DNA of 64,000 bases from Lingula anatina. Its lineage: Eukaryota; Brachiopoda; Lingulata; Lingulida; Lingulidae. The translations under genes were made by a program, and so were the position numbers. The stretch is from the NCBI RefSeq assembly GCF_001039355.2, contig NW_019775882.1:58439-122438 (forward strand), written 5' to 3'. Positions 46,095-60,059 of the stretch are shown one piece after another (positions within the stretch are counted from its first letter, which is position 1; the number at the start of each line of letters is the position of its first letter). The notes under the pieces were generated by a model. It searched no databases. It was not told the origin of the DNA and was given only the letters and a program-made list of their open reading frames with translations.

Positions 46095-49000
46095 CTTTCC
46101 GTCTTTTTATTATAATCCTTCGGTGAAGAAAATCGTCTGTCCATATGCAATAAGATAAAAAGTGAAACTTGAAAAAAAACGTACGTAATCCTTTATAGCA
46201 TTAAAGAGAGGAACGTTCCATTAACGTAGTCCAGGTGAGCGTGTTCCGTTGAAGACGTAATAATATAAAACTGCTCTAGAATGGGACAAGAATGAATTCC
46301 TCTCTCCAATATGAATACTCTACATACGTGTTATCATCACTTGCAATAAAAATACAAGGCGGAAGAAATAATGGCACCGGGCAAAGTAAGTCTTCTTAAA
46401 CTTCGTAGAAATAGTCTTCCGTTTATATCCCAAACACAGTTAAATAGATGTATACCCTCCTCACTTGCGTTAAATGTAATTTACAATATCCAGGAAAGAA
46501 ATGTTACTTCTCCTCTTTACAGCCTTCAGTGTTCTGTCGTCCTCGAGCATAAGCATGCAAAATGTTCCGTTTGTAAACAGCTTTTTAAACGCGGAAGGAA
46601 ACGCCAGCACTATGGCAAGGCGTTCGTGTTAACACTGGCCCTTTAACACCATCGTGTATTGTGTTTTCGATATGGATCGCCTGCTGTTGACCTTATCGAT
46701 TCCCGAATGTTTTTCAAGAAATAGTGAGTATCGAAGACAGTGACGTCATTGGCTTTCTTTTGAACACGTGATGGAGAAGATGGATTCAGTGTTGCGCACA
46801 CAAAAACCACGATCCGCGATCGTGTTTTGGGGGACTTAGGGTGAACAAGGTATTGTTTTCAGAAAAAAAACAAAAATATATATAACATTATTATGGTAAA
46901 GATGAAGTTTATATCATATTTACGTGTAATGGTAGAATATACTGGTATTCTACATCATCTTCAGGGCGGACACACTACAGTTGCAATGCTGTTTGTTTAA
47001 AACATCCGCTGTTTACCTAACAAACACATTAAAAACCAGAGCTAACAGAGTGAAGTCCATTATGTCATGCAACTGTACTTTATTCACCCTGCACATCGTA
47101 CCAAAACATTTAAGCAGCGCGTGTGCTGAAAACAAGATTATACAGCCCCTACCCCTTAGCTTAAAAGACACCCCCGCCTCCCCAACCCCTCCCAACCCCA
47201 CACCCACCCCATAAAAAAGAAGAGTAATAAGAGCAAAACGACACAGAGCCAAACAATTCTTCACCCCTGTTCCCTACATAGCACATGTATAGTGAAGTTT
47301 TTTTTATTCTTCTTGTGTTTTTATATACAAAATTAATAAATAATATATTGATATTTTATATGTTTACAAAGTTTTATCCTTGCCCCCCCCCCCACCCCCA
47401 CCCCCACCCCCACCCCAAATAAACCCTACTCTGGCCACTTATTTCCAACAACTCCCCCAACCCCACGTAAGCTCTTCCATTAACTTCCCCCAGCCCAGGT
47501 GCCCCGACGCCCCGGGGGTGACTCCCCCCCCCCTCCCGCCCCCGACACCATCATTTGCCGGGGGTTATCCATACGCAAACAGCAATGCAAAGAAACATTC
47601 ACTTTAGCTTGTTTTTTGTCGTGTCACATCACAATGTCTAAGGCGGCCATATGAGGTCGCGGGACTGAAGAATTACAATGCTTATTATTCACGGTTCTAA
47701 AGAGCTGTTTGGGAAGGGGTTCGATTCAGCCCGCGGTTAAGTCGTTTATTGTGTTGCTTTAATTAAACAAAGTGTCTGGTGAAATGAAAAGGTTTTGGGA
47801 TATAACCTTCTTAGTTGACGTCGTAATAAAGTGCTCTGCGTTCAAAATAGGAGCGAATTAAGATACACTTGATGTGGCCTTAAACTAGATATGAACGCGA
47901 TCAGAGTTACGTCAAAATATACCGTATTCACGCAGCATTGTCATTTTTGTTTACTATTATTGTTATTATTTTGAATTGGTCTTACACCTTTTGCCCCAAA
48001 ACTTTAAACTTTTTTTTTTTTTTTTGAAAATTGAGTTGACGCTGTTGAAGAATTCAATTTCCCTCCATGATTAGATTTTTTAATGAAGTAAAATGAACAC
48101 CGAACTCAGTTGTTTTATTGAGTTTGTTGTTTCAGTTTATGGCTTTTGAGTTTGTCAAATAGATTTTGCTTAGACGTAAAATTTCCGATAACAACTGCTG
48201 TTTTTTTATACTTTTATATTTTTATACTTACTGCGTCTTTGAAAAAAGCATAATCGGAGATTTCCATGAGTACAAATATAATTCTATATTTTCTAAATTG
48301 TGTCTCATAATTATTTCTCATATTGAAAAAGAAATAAAATTAGGGTTTATCAGCTGCTATTTCTCAATTATTCCGCGAGCGTTCATTAAGTCATTGATAA
48401 AACAACTTTAATATTTTGAATGTATGTAATGCATGCGCTGAGAGATCCATAATTTCAATGGGGGTGATACAAGAGAATTACTATTCCTTCCCTTGTTCGG
48501 CAAATATAAATTGCTTTACGGGAACAATTCTTTAAGATTTGTAAGGCACGGGGATGGAACAATGTTGGATTTCATCTCGTTTTTATTCTTATACTAATTC
48601 TTTTTTCCATCGTTTGGGAAAAATGGGATGCCTTCTAAGCTTATTAAGATAGGCACTTTGCCCCCCCCCCCCCCACCATATCCGCTATTGATATTAGTAA
48701 TCAATTCTTGGTGGTCTACCAAAAATATGTTTTATTTTCTTTCATTTTTGTTTTTTCCCCGATATTGATATTCGCCGTGGGGTTTAAGGACACTGACATT
48801 GGACCGTTGATGAAGTCACGGCTCTCTATTTGCGCTATCGATGGTGTGTCTGGATGAAATCCGACAAATAAAATAAATCTATAACAAACAATGTGTGTTT
48901 TTAGATCAGTCTTTTTGTATATTTGAACCCGTTGCATTATTTATAAGTTTCAACAATTAAAGATTATTTTCTTCGGGTGACGGTTCACTATTAAAACAAA

Positions 49001-49403
49001 CAACTGGCGCGTAATCTTAATGACATTTGTTTTTTAGTTTTAACGGATTTAAACAATTGAGAAAGCAAAAGTCTTACCTGATAATTAAATAAAATTTGGT
49101 CAATTTCTTCCTGACAAAATTTATTTGACGCTCTTATTTGAGGTAAAACCATTTGTTGATTTGTTGGGCAAATGCCTTTTTCAAAACGAAGGGAACTTGT
49201 GATTATGTGATCCTTTTCACAGCCACCTTGTTAAAAACACATCCGTTTACTAAAATTGCTTCAAACAATTTAACTACTTGATTTAACGTTTGATTTTTAA
49301 TAAAATAAACAGTCAAAAACGTACATTCTGTGTATGCACAGGTATTGGTTTTTCAGGATATATCGAAGTCAGTGACTGATAAAGGTTAAGAAAACTGCTC
49401 AGG
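46095..49403. other. upstream flank of the polycystin-like gene, no gene
   Basis: The first few hundred bases should contain the 5' UTR and promoter of the polycystin-like gene; no TATA box or initiator could be assigned with confidence. C-rich runs occur at 47382-47414 and 48661-48675. Open frames are short and compositionally biased. Confidence 0.5.
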
Positions 49404-49672
49404 CAGGGGCGGATCCACGATTATCTAAAGGGGGGGGCTGTGAAGCCGACTCTCACCCCCCCCCCCCCCCCCCCTCGGCGTGGGCGGGGCCGCGCGAAGG
49501 AGCCTGAATATTTTTGATATTTTAGAGGGCGAACAGTACAATTGGTACGGTTTAGAACTATGATTCAGATCATCTAAATTCTAATTTTAAGAGGGGACCA
49601 TTGGTGGAATTTTTTACAGAAATCGAAATGGGGTCAGGACCTCCCTGACACCTTCCCTTAAATCCGCCACTG
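49404..49672. mobile_element. MITE, CAGGGGCGGATCC family
   Basis: Starts CAGGGGCGGATCCACG and ends TTAAATCCGCCACTG (inverted). Flanks TCAGG and TTAGG suggest a 5-bp duplication with one change. A 20-base C run and a G run lie inside. Confidence 0.65.
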
Positions 49673-50816
49673 TTAGGGGAAGCTGTAGAAATCCCGTACA
49701 CATCAGCAAGTCACCTATATCCTCCTGTAGTACTCTAGACTCTGGCTGAAGAGAAAAGGGAAAAGAGATTTTTGATGGGATAGGAGAAAGGAAAAGGCTA
49801 ACAGATACCTAAAAATCATATTTCAAAGATCTCAGAAGGCCCCCAACCCCAATAAAATTAATTGACAAATCGCATCTTTCGGTCCTAAAATATAAGCAGC
49901 GTATCTAAAGTACGTAATAGACTGCACAGTTGCGGTATATGTACTGTGTAGCAGCACAATGACGCTAAATGGTACGCAATGCTTTCACCTCAACTAAGAA
50001 CAGCTAACACAATACAACCTGCCTCTTTGCAGCCCGTTATGTACGACATTAAAGTTATCAAATATTATTTGAGTTAAACCCCAATGTCTATATATCCTGT
50101 AAAGCTATCTATCTTTCCCCAGTCAATTCAGACTTTTCTATCATAATTAAAGTTAAGGAAGACTTTTACCTGTAAATTAATGTTTTTTTTTTCCTTAGGA
50201 AACTTTAATTCGGCAAATTCCGTATAGAAACGAACCACCCATTATTAAATGAATACTTGACATACACAAATAACAGTTGCATGTATCATTTATTTAACGT
50301 GAACGTGAACATATAACCTGGGATGTAAATTATAGACTACCGTGCTAACATCCACAAATATGCGGGAAAACTCAGCGCCATGGTGTCTTTTCTTCCAGTT
50401 CTCGTTCTTGCGAGAATTAAATTTCAACAACCAATCTCGCGAGAACAAGATTTCAGGTTGAAAACTCAGTGTGGTCAAATGTGTGTGCTAGGTATTACAA
50501 ACCGTATATAATACACACAATACTTTTCTAATGGACTTTTGTCGTGATGTAGATATATATGAAATGTCTGTCTTGATTGTCAGATAGCATATAGTCTTAT
50601 AAATCTAGTGACATAAACAAATACCACCAACAAACAAATGAAAAGTGACAAAAAGCACTGAACCAGTTGAATGAATATGTGCCTAAAACGCATCCCTAAC
50701 TAGACATGACTATGTAACATCGAATGGATAAAAGGGCATCTTTGGATTATGTGAGTTTCAAAATAATGGTTTCGATTACCAGTGCCTTTTACTTCTGTTA
50801 AAATCCGTCCCACGGG

Positions 50817-51585
50817 TAATAATAATAATAATAATAATAATTTATTAAGCCAATAAAATACAAATGTATAAAATCGGGAATCTTTTGCCCTGTAGTAGCG
50901 CCATTGAAATAAAAAAAATGAAAATTAAAATTACATGTTAGAGTTAAAAATAGTTACTGCCGAAGGATAAAAGCTATTTAAAAATCGCTTACTACCCTTA
51001 AAAGCTAAGAGTCTCGAATTGCTAGGTAAAAATTTAAAAAGGGTATGGGCTGGATGGGAACTGTCTGTCATTATTGATAATGTTTTCTTTTTAGTCCTGT
51101 CTAGATATATAGTATGGACGGGAGTTAGATCTGTTCCAATTACAATCCCTGCAGTTTCGACGATCTTTTCCAACTTGTTCCTCTCCTCCACAGTTGCACG
51201 TCCATACCAAACAGTTACTGAATAAGTTAAAATACTCTCTAAAACACACCTGTAAAAGTTCGTTAAAATAAACACATTTCTGGTAAAAGCTTTCAATTTC
51301 CTTAAGAAATACATTCGTTGACGTGCCTTTTTCAATAGCTTCGTGATGTTATCGCCCCAGGTTAACCTATTATTCAGCTGAACCCCTAGTAATTTATAAT
51401 TAGAAACCTGTTCGACCGCTTTACCGTTAACTTCCAAGGGATTTTTACTTATCTGATTTCTTCTGAAGTCTATGATCATTTCTTTTGTTTTGCTCACATT
51501 TAATATCAAGTCATTGTCTGTGCACCAATTTACTAAACTTGTAACCGACTGCCTGTATGACATCTCATCATTATGGTGTATGTTA
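50817..51585 (-). mobile_element. 5'-truncated non-LTR retrotransposon (CR1/L2/Rex1-like)
   Basis: The minus frame codes the C-terminal part of a LINE polyprotein: SLVNWCTDNDLILNVSKTKE, FRRNQISKNP, YKLLGVQLNNRLTWGDNI, ARQRMYFLRKLKAF, TYSVTVWYGRATVEERNK and SSHPAHTLFKFLPSNSRLL, then a stop. It ends in a (TAA/ATT)n tail at 50817-50841, as in CR1/L2-type elements. The RT catalytic core is missing. The 5' break at 51585 coincides with a Harbinger-like terminus. Confidence 0.8.
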
Positions 51586-51749
51586 GGGCGCATTCCCATA
51601 ATTAAGTCGCTACAATATATTCAGTTTATCATATGTTTTGTTTTTTTCTTATCGATATCATCTTAAACTACAATCTGCCTCTTTTATGCACACTCATTAT
51701 CACATGACGTATTATCACAGATGATCTAAGTAAAAGAACCGGGAAGTTA

Positions 51750-51906
51750 GGGCGCATTCCCATAGATTTTAGATCGATCTATCCCCGTGGGAAGTCTCAC
51801 TAGATTACTGTCAGATAATCCGGCTTAAATGTCCGTCCCGCCTACTACAACCCCCAGGGAGTTAGGTCGATCTAGTTGGATCGATCTAATCTCTGGGAAT
51901 GGGGTC
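51750..51906. mobile_element. PIF/Harbinger-like MITE, TTA target duplication
   Basis: Left end GGGCGCATTCCCATAGATTT, right end inverted ATCTCTGGGAATGGGGTC, with AGATCGATCTA inside each. Flanked by TTA (51747-51749, 51907-51909). Close relative of 37451-37665. Confidence 0.75.
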
Positions 51907-52305
51907 TTAAAATGAAAAGATATTGCGTTCTATCCTCTTTGCCTCGTTCTACAGAGTATTTTCATTGGCTTTAAATTTTAGTTGAGAGACACATTTTTAG
52001 CTATATAATTGGCAATTTTGACATTTGCATGCATATTGTATATTCTACCGTTTCATCATCTTAGCTTCTTTTATGCAACCACCATGCAGGAAAAAAACCA
52101 AGCCTTATGTTGCAAACTTTTCAACCAAAGAGCATCGTCTTCTTTGACTTTCGTTGTTTTAGATCCGAGGACAATAAGTTATCGTACAATTGGTCTTCGT
52201 GCCCCGCTATTTGAGCAATTAATTTTTTTCAAATATCACAATTATGGAAAAACTGTATCGGAATAAACTGGAAATAAAAAAAAACAGTTTATATTTCCAT
52301 ATATA

Positions 52306-53167
52306 TTATTCCGTTATGGATTCTTCGTCCTTTTCTTCCTTCATCTCCTCGTGTTTTTCCACATTATTATTCTGCACCGCTGCTCGCCGCACGTTTCCCC
52401 TTATAGGAGGTAGCTGACCTCCTGGTAGATGCCTAGCGTTTCTTAACGGCGGCAAGTGCCCGTTGGGCTCGCTTTCCAGAAAATTCGAATCCACGGCCAA
52501 CGTCCGTAGCTTATCACTACCTTCTGTCAAACCAAACATGTCGAAACTGCCTAATTTGATCTTGTCGTTACGATGGATTAAAGTAATGCACTTCGTCGTT
52601 TCTTTCAGGCCAGCTTTAACTGAATATGGTTCCCCGTTTGATAAGACGTCGCCATTGTGGGACATTCTTGACATGCGACCGTTTTCCAGAGATTCGTTCA
52701 CACTGATTTGTTTTTTATACAGCGCTCGAGTACTGCTCATAGGTCTCGATGCACTGCTACTTACGGTCTGAGTGAGCGAGACTTCACTATCGTTCATACT
52801 GTCAGAAACCACGCTTTTAAAATTGTCATCTCCTTTCCCGTCGTCTCCCTCTTCCTCTTCCTCCCCCTCCTCTTCATCGGGATCGACTTTATTTTTATTT
52901 TTGCAAAGACAGAAACAATACAGCACGATGCCCGGGACGGCTAGGAAGACGATTAAACAAGCTAGGATGATTCCAAAAAGTGCCGCACCGCTAATGGGCA
53001 AGGGGTTGTTGTCTCCCCCGCCAGATGGCGACTGCGTCGTCGAGGAATTTGAGGACGTCAGTCCTTGCGCTTCCGGTGACGTCACACAGAGATTCTCTGA
53101 ACAGTGATTTGGCGAGCACAGAGAACAGCTTGGGCCGGCGACGTAGGGAGCGGCGGAGAGATTAGCA
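52306..53167 (-). CDS. CAP protein exon 5: hinge, TM and tail
   Basis: 862-nt terminal exon with the Cys hinge, Ser/Thr/Gly linker, TM, acidic run and a Ser-rich cytoplasmic tail (SDSMNDSEVSLTQTVSSSAS) with two PPxR stretches (GHLPPLRNARH, GQLPPIRGNVR). Confidence 0.85.
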
Positions 53168-54395
53168 CTGGAATAAAAAATAAAAGATAAATAAACAGCA
53201 GTCGTAAATACAATAGATTCGAATGATTTACAAAACATTATCAGGTTACCCGAAAACTCGACATTTACAACTGACTGAGTTTCATGCTCAGTGGAAGACT
53301 GTACAAAACTTAGAAGAGTCGAAACGATTATACACAATGTGGTATTTATGTGATAGATACATGTAAGAGTGAATCAAAGGAAACGTCGTTGATAAGAATT
53401 AAACGTTGAAGATTTTTTTTATCAAAGACAAAGTGAAAGTAAAGTCTAAGGCGCAAAATCTGAAATGGATAAATTGGCAGTGACGTCAAATTGAGCGTAC
53501 CCAGAAGAGTAGTAGCAGACGAAAAATCGACCTTGACCTTGACCAGAACAGTTCTGCCAGCCACAGCCCACTGAGCTTGCTTCGTCCCAAACCAACTGGA
53601 AGTATATGAAAATAAAGCCTTTTAGTGTCAAGAGTGTTTTTTTTTGCATGTATTAGTTGTGGAGATTTTCTTTAATAATATTTTGAGATCTTGAATTTTT
53701 TTCAGATTTCGACCACTTTTTACCTATAAACAAATCTATTAACTTTTAAATAAAAAATATCCGATTTTGTTATAATTGCCAGAATTATACTTTGCGTGTG
53801 GGAGAAGTAAAACGTGACCTTAATTAGTTTAGACATTGAGCGCATTGAAAGAAAAGTTTTTCAGTAAGGAAAGCAAAGTTTTTCTTTCTAAGGTTTATTC
53901 ATAAAGAGGGTCTACTGAAACCATTACTTCTATACAACACCCACCGACAGCTTACCTGTACATAGTTATCACAGTGACCGCTACAAGAATGATTAGAGTA
54001 GGTAAAATACTGTCCCTCTAGGAACCAGTCTGAGATCATGCCCGCCACAGAGAGAGGGCCGTGTCCTGTCCATATCGTTTGACCAGGACGGGGTCCCGTC
54101 ACACTCGTGAGACTACTCAGGAGACCTCGTGTCCCCGAGCAGCCATCGGCCCAAGTTTGGGCGGCATCAGCTAGCTGCTGACTCCATGTCTGGAAACAAT
54201 TAGAAAAATTTGATGTATTTATTTTTCACAATGGTCTTTCTCATTTCTCTCTCTCTCTCTCGAAGCTAAATTTATTAACGAAATCATAAAGCTGAACTAT
54301 GAAAGATTTATTTAAAAAGATCCAGCCAGCAGCAATTAATCTCTCTCTATTTCTCTCTGCCTCTCTTTCTCTCTCAAACAACACACGCACGCAAA

Positions 54396-54442
<47 letters not shown>

Positions 54443-55960
54443 TTTGTAAAGATTAATTTATAAATAATTCTCACCATATACTGCATGTGAGCTGCGTTAG
54501 GTGAGACAGATCCTCTGTACTGATTGTGTAGATTTAATATCTCCTTCGATTCCCTGTCATTAAATACTGAACTTCTTACAGATTGTCTTTCTGTTGTGTA
54601 TGATGCTCCTAGAATACACAGGTAGAGTTGGTTAGGCGCAGTACCAGATATTATTGTTGTTATCATATTCATACAAGTAAAAATGAACTTTTACGTAATC
54701 TGCAATAAAATTATCAACTCTCAGGGTAAAAATCGTGTTAAAATTTGCATCAAATAGTATGATAAATATGAGTTTAATTTGCAACTCGAAAAGGTGGGAA
54801 TAATATAAAATTTAACTACTGTGGCTCACGGGTCGCTTGCGGCAACGCAATTGAACCAAGAAAATGCAAACGGAGGCGAAGGATTAGCATAGTTTAGAAC
54901 GTGTTTGCTTTGGATATATTTGTATTATGAAAAATGTAAACAGTATGAGTAGTTAATATTTGGTGCTTGGATGCTTCCATGAATGAAGAACAATTATAAG
55001 TCGCGTAAATGTACAGGATTCAAGGGCGGATCCAGAGATATTTTCTGACAGTCTTCCAAATTATCTTTGTTGATCCGTGCATCCTCCATTTTTGACCGTC
55101 TTCCGACAGAAAAAATTAGATACCCGTCAATGTTAACTTAAAAATCTGACCGTCTTCCAGAAGACCCAGAAGACGGCCTAAATCCGCCCCTGGGATTGTC
55201 AAACATTGGTTTAATCGTTACGAAAATGCTGTCGGCATGTGGGAGCCGACCTTTAACTGCTACATGTATGTTTACATGCCTCGTAAATTACACGCAATGC
55301 GACCAGCGTTTAGCACCTGTGATGGAGCTTAATTTGTACGTCACTGTGGCTTATCTGACTTAAAAAAAAAAAAGAGATTTGAAAAAACAAATCACTTTTG
55401 AGAAGCAATGTTTTCCTGAAATTACTTTAAAACACTATAGGAAATATTTCAACAGCTGTAATATTATAACAACCACTCCTGTGTGAGATTAAAAAGTACT
55501 AATCGTAACTCGATTCTGGTCAATTTCCTTCAGTTGATTATAACAGTAAGATGTAAATTAACACAATCCGTGTACCCGATCGATTTCGGAACCTTTTAGA
55601 TTTAACGTGCAAACAAATGTGAAATAAATACCCCAACAAGTTGCCTTCATTTGATATTTTTATAGCCAGTCTGTTTGAGGAGTACACTTTATTAAAGGCT
55701 CGCGTACGTAAAGGGGTAATGTCAAGATTAAAACCTTCTTAATTTCTACTTGAATTAAACATTTTATCCTTGAATGACGTACTAGGGACAACACCTTTGG
55801 AAACATTGACGTGAAACTGTATTGTACTCTTGCTCATATACTTTAAATGTAAAGAATACAATACCGTTTTATCTAAAAATCAAAAGCCCACTATATTTTC
55901 GTGAACTTTATTTAAAAAATCTCTCGGATTAGGGAATTCAAGTACAGTCTAACAACAGCC

Positions 55961-56010
<50 letters not shown>

Positions 56011-56553
56011 TAAGTTAGTACATTATAAAAATGTCTATTACAGAAGCAAGCCTGTTACAGGTGTGACAGGAATGGTAGTCCGCTACAGTACGAAGCGTAG
56101 TCCGTTCCCGATTACTTTGTACAGGTGATATTGGTCCCATATACCACGGACGTCCTTGCATATACTAACCCTAACCTGTACTGCCCGGACTTCCATTCCT
56201 AGGAGTTGCATTCCTGTCACACCGCTATATAAAGAAGGCTAACCATGGGTGTGTTTATAGGCATTTTCTAAATCCCCACCTCACGTGCCTACAAGCTGAA
56301 TAACTTAGTGACAATCTAAGATGACACTCCGATTCATACGCACAATGAGCAAATTAAACATTATTAAAGTGAACAAAGAATCTATGCGACATGACCTTAG
56401 TTTTTGTCAACAGTGAAATGTTAAGTGTGTCTTGTATGCGAGGAAAACGAGTTCACGTATATCAAAATGCCAACTTATTACAGCTGTATTTGCTGCGAAG
56501 ACAGACAGGTTTATAAATTGTAGCTTTAAAGTTCTTCCTCTTTCTCTTCTTCT

Positions 56554-56586
<33 letters not shown>

Positions 56587-59500
56587 ACTTTTTGCAAATT
56601 TGCAAATGTTCTACCGTGAGTTTCATAGGTTTTTAACAAATATTCCGCAAAGTTTGCAATACAGCGAATCCCCTTGCTTAACCATGTTATATATAGAAAA
56701 AAATTCACTTGTCAATTAATTAACAGACGCTTGTCAATTGTTATTTGTTGTATTTTTTAATTATCGAATTCGTCAGCCACCACACGAGCTATTTCCTCAT
56801 AAGGTTTCCATGGGCGAAGTTAGTGATATTCACGTATCCTTTAATGAAAAAGAAATAACCAGTTCTAAATGTAACAATTTACCATTAATATCCCAATACC
56901 TTTAAGCTATCCTCTGTTTGTCATGCTAGTACACTGTATCTCTACAAATATTAAGCTCCGCTGCTTATTGCTCTATTGACAAGCTATTCGCACCTTATGT
57001 TTACACTAAAAACATTCCGCCCTCCGATTTTTTTCCAGAGGTTCCATTGAAATAATACATAACTTCTTGACCTTCGGCGCGGTATGTTTGCTCAACATCG
57101 ACACGAAAACGCGCTTCAAAGCTGTGCTTGCTTACGTTAACTTCATGGTTATTTGATTTAACTGGTTACGAACACAAATAAAGTAACCCTTCAACATACG
57201 ATATTTTTTCACGGCCTTTGACGGCGACGGCAGTTAATAAAGCTTGGGTAGCGCTATTGTTTAGGGCAGAAGTACTGGTACAGAATATAAGCGCTATGGA
57301 TGATTAAGTTTATGTTGAGTCTGTGGTTTGTTTTGTTATCGCACAAGGTTGTCAATGAAAATGACAAATATGTTACGACATTACGTCAACTATCCCCCGG
57401 GAAACAACAACAGTCCTGGGCAATGTCCACTCTGCGACGTTCTCACGATAGCCTTCCTCAGCAGCCTGGCAAACTTTGAACAAGGTCTGACACACCGAGA
57501 GCAGTACCCTGAGTTTAATCGAAAAATAATGTTAAACATCGGTATCAACTCAATAAAACTTGGAGCCAAGCTTAAAGGCAAACGTTAAGGGCAAAGCAAT
57601 GCTGTTTTCCCATTTTATTTATTGTTTTATTGTTATTTTCGAAACTGATAAAATACCAGTATGCTTAACACAAGAGAGCCATAGATTGGACCCGGTACAT
57701 TTAAGTTTTAGATTTGAATCATTCATACTATATCAAGCAAAAAATGTAAGTTACTATAAAAATTTCTTAGATAATCTCGTTCGCTACGTGCAAATGCACA
57801 CTTGCTTACTCCCCGTTAACATGCTTATCGCGCGCCTTATCTTCGACTATATAGCTATCCATGGTCAATATTTACCGTTATAATAGACTTAACATTCAAT
57901 TAGCCGTAAGTGTGGTAATCCAGTGTGTTTGCCGTATCGCACGTATTTAGAGGCCGTTCATTGCCGTTCATTACGTCGTATAGTAATAAATGCTGTTATA
58001 TTGCGCTGTTTATATATAGGCGGATTCTACTAGAAGTAACAAGCCGCTGGTTCTGAGAATATTGGTATCATCTAGTAGATAGAGAGTATATTACTTCTGA
58101 GTTAATTTATTTTTCATTTTCTGCCTGTTTAATATATATACAAAGGTGTAGGTTTCGGGGGGGGGGGTGTCAGAAGAGGGAGCTAACCCCATAACCCCAA
58201 CCCCACAAATAAAAACGTGCACAACTTTTGAATAGTCAGATTAATATCTGTGAATACCTAGTGAAAAAATTAGTCCTGTGTCCTTAAGGAGGGTCCCCCA
58301 TGTTTTAAATCACACCTGTCCTGCGCAGTGAAAGAAGAGGGCTTAAGGGGTCCAGTCCACTTCGTTAAGCCAAATCTTTACTCGATCATAAAAATACACA
58401 CACGACACGCTTATCTGAACCGATACCATAGGCCAGAAATAGTCTACAGACAAAACACACTGTTACAGTTACTGCATCGTTTTCGATAAATCGTTCGAAC
58501 CGTGGCGAAATCCCCGGGTTCACCAAGGCGATCGGACGCCTCATTACCCAGGGCAGAATACCCATGGACGGTCGACTGGTCACTCGACAAAGCCGATCAG
58601 AGCGATGAACCCTATTCAAAATCGGGACAAGTGTAAGCGAAGCCGTTAAATCAACGTTCTGGGGTAATTCTCTCATTGAAACCTTAATGGGAAATTCCAC
58701 TATTCTTCCTAAACTGACACCACCCTTTTCTCTTTAAATGAACTTTTTATCGCTGGGTGGAATTAGATCTATATTTTAGAGTCGGTTGAATTCATTCGCC
58801 CTCCCCCCCCCTCCCTTTCTCCCAGCGGCCTTTGTTGTCGATACAATGCGCTGTTGCGATTGTTCATTTTTACCATTCTTTGAAAGAGCAGTTTTTTTTT
58901 TTTTTTTTTTTTTTTTTGTGAATACAGTTATGACTCAAGGGCCTAAAACAACCCATTTCAATGATAGTATAACTACACGACTCAAATACTGAACTTGTCG
59001 CAAAATAAAAAGTTACAGAAAGCAGGATTTAGTCTGGTGAAAAAGGTTGTCTTAAAATTGTGCATTTTTGGGGTAAGGCGATACTTGGGGCGGTCTAGAA
59101 TATTGAAGAGAAAATTGTAATGTTTTACTTTGTTCATTTTACGAGTATCTACACGGACCGATTAACTCAAATAAAGGCAACGAGCATGACAAACAGAGCA
59201 ATTGGAGCGAATTTCATTATCAAGTGCACTAATTATCAAACAGCATATTGAATTATTATCCCTTACTTATTGAAAGGATTGAAAACAATCGAATTCTACC
59301 CCATAAGTAACCACTGATGTTTTGTTGATCTATCGGATCTTGCCGAAGGGTAGTTTGACAAGATTGATTTTCTACAATAATGCGACCCTTTGTTTCAGAT
59401 GTTGAGTGAAATGTTTCTGAAAGCCCTGATTAAATATTTTGGGAAATGGCCTCCAAGACCCCCGTGTCCTTATCACTTTGTCATTTCTTCGGGTCACGGG

Positions 59501-60027
59501 GAAGGTTTTGGACATTACCCCAACAGCAACCTCCTGATTGTAAATGTAAGGTCAAATTTCATATGCGTCATTTGTTCATTCATTTTGAGGTCACTCCACG
59601 GAAATGTAAACAGACAAATACCGTATGATTATAAAATCATGATGTACATGTATATACCAACAACTTTCGTTGACCATGAAGTGGTTTCTCAATTAAGTAC
59701 ATTTATCTTTTGGCCATCCTGTTTAACCCGCTTAGTATTTTGTATATCCATGCCCAGCAAAGCATGAGCATGATCACACAAACCCTCTGCAATTTAATCC
59801 AAATTTAATCACGATTCAATACTGAAAGTCGTTTGTATCAATGTGATCAAAACGGTTATCAAATTATTCTAGACCATGCTGCTATTTACGATAATTGATC
59901 GAAGTTAATTACACGTGTTTAAAAACAGAGGTACTTCTTCCCATTTTATTTTAATTTTTAAGTGTGTGTGTGTGTGCGTGTGTGTGCTTGTGTAGAGGGG
60001 GGTCCACCCTTCCTTCTCCTTCTTCTT

Positions 60028-60059
<32 letters not shown>

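Noticed and set aside
46371-46646. 91-codon plus-strand frame starting MAPGK
   Set aside because: No recognisable domain or coding partners; lies in the presumed upstream flank of the minus-strand gene.
47695-47745. GGGTTCGATTC, similar to a tRNA B box
   Set aside because: No acceptor or anticodon stem and no A box at proper spacing, so not a tRNA.
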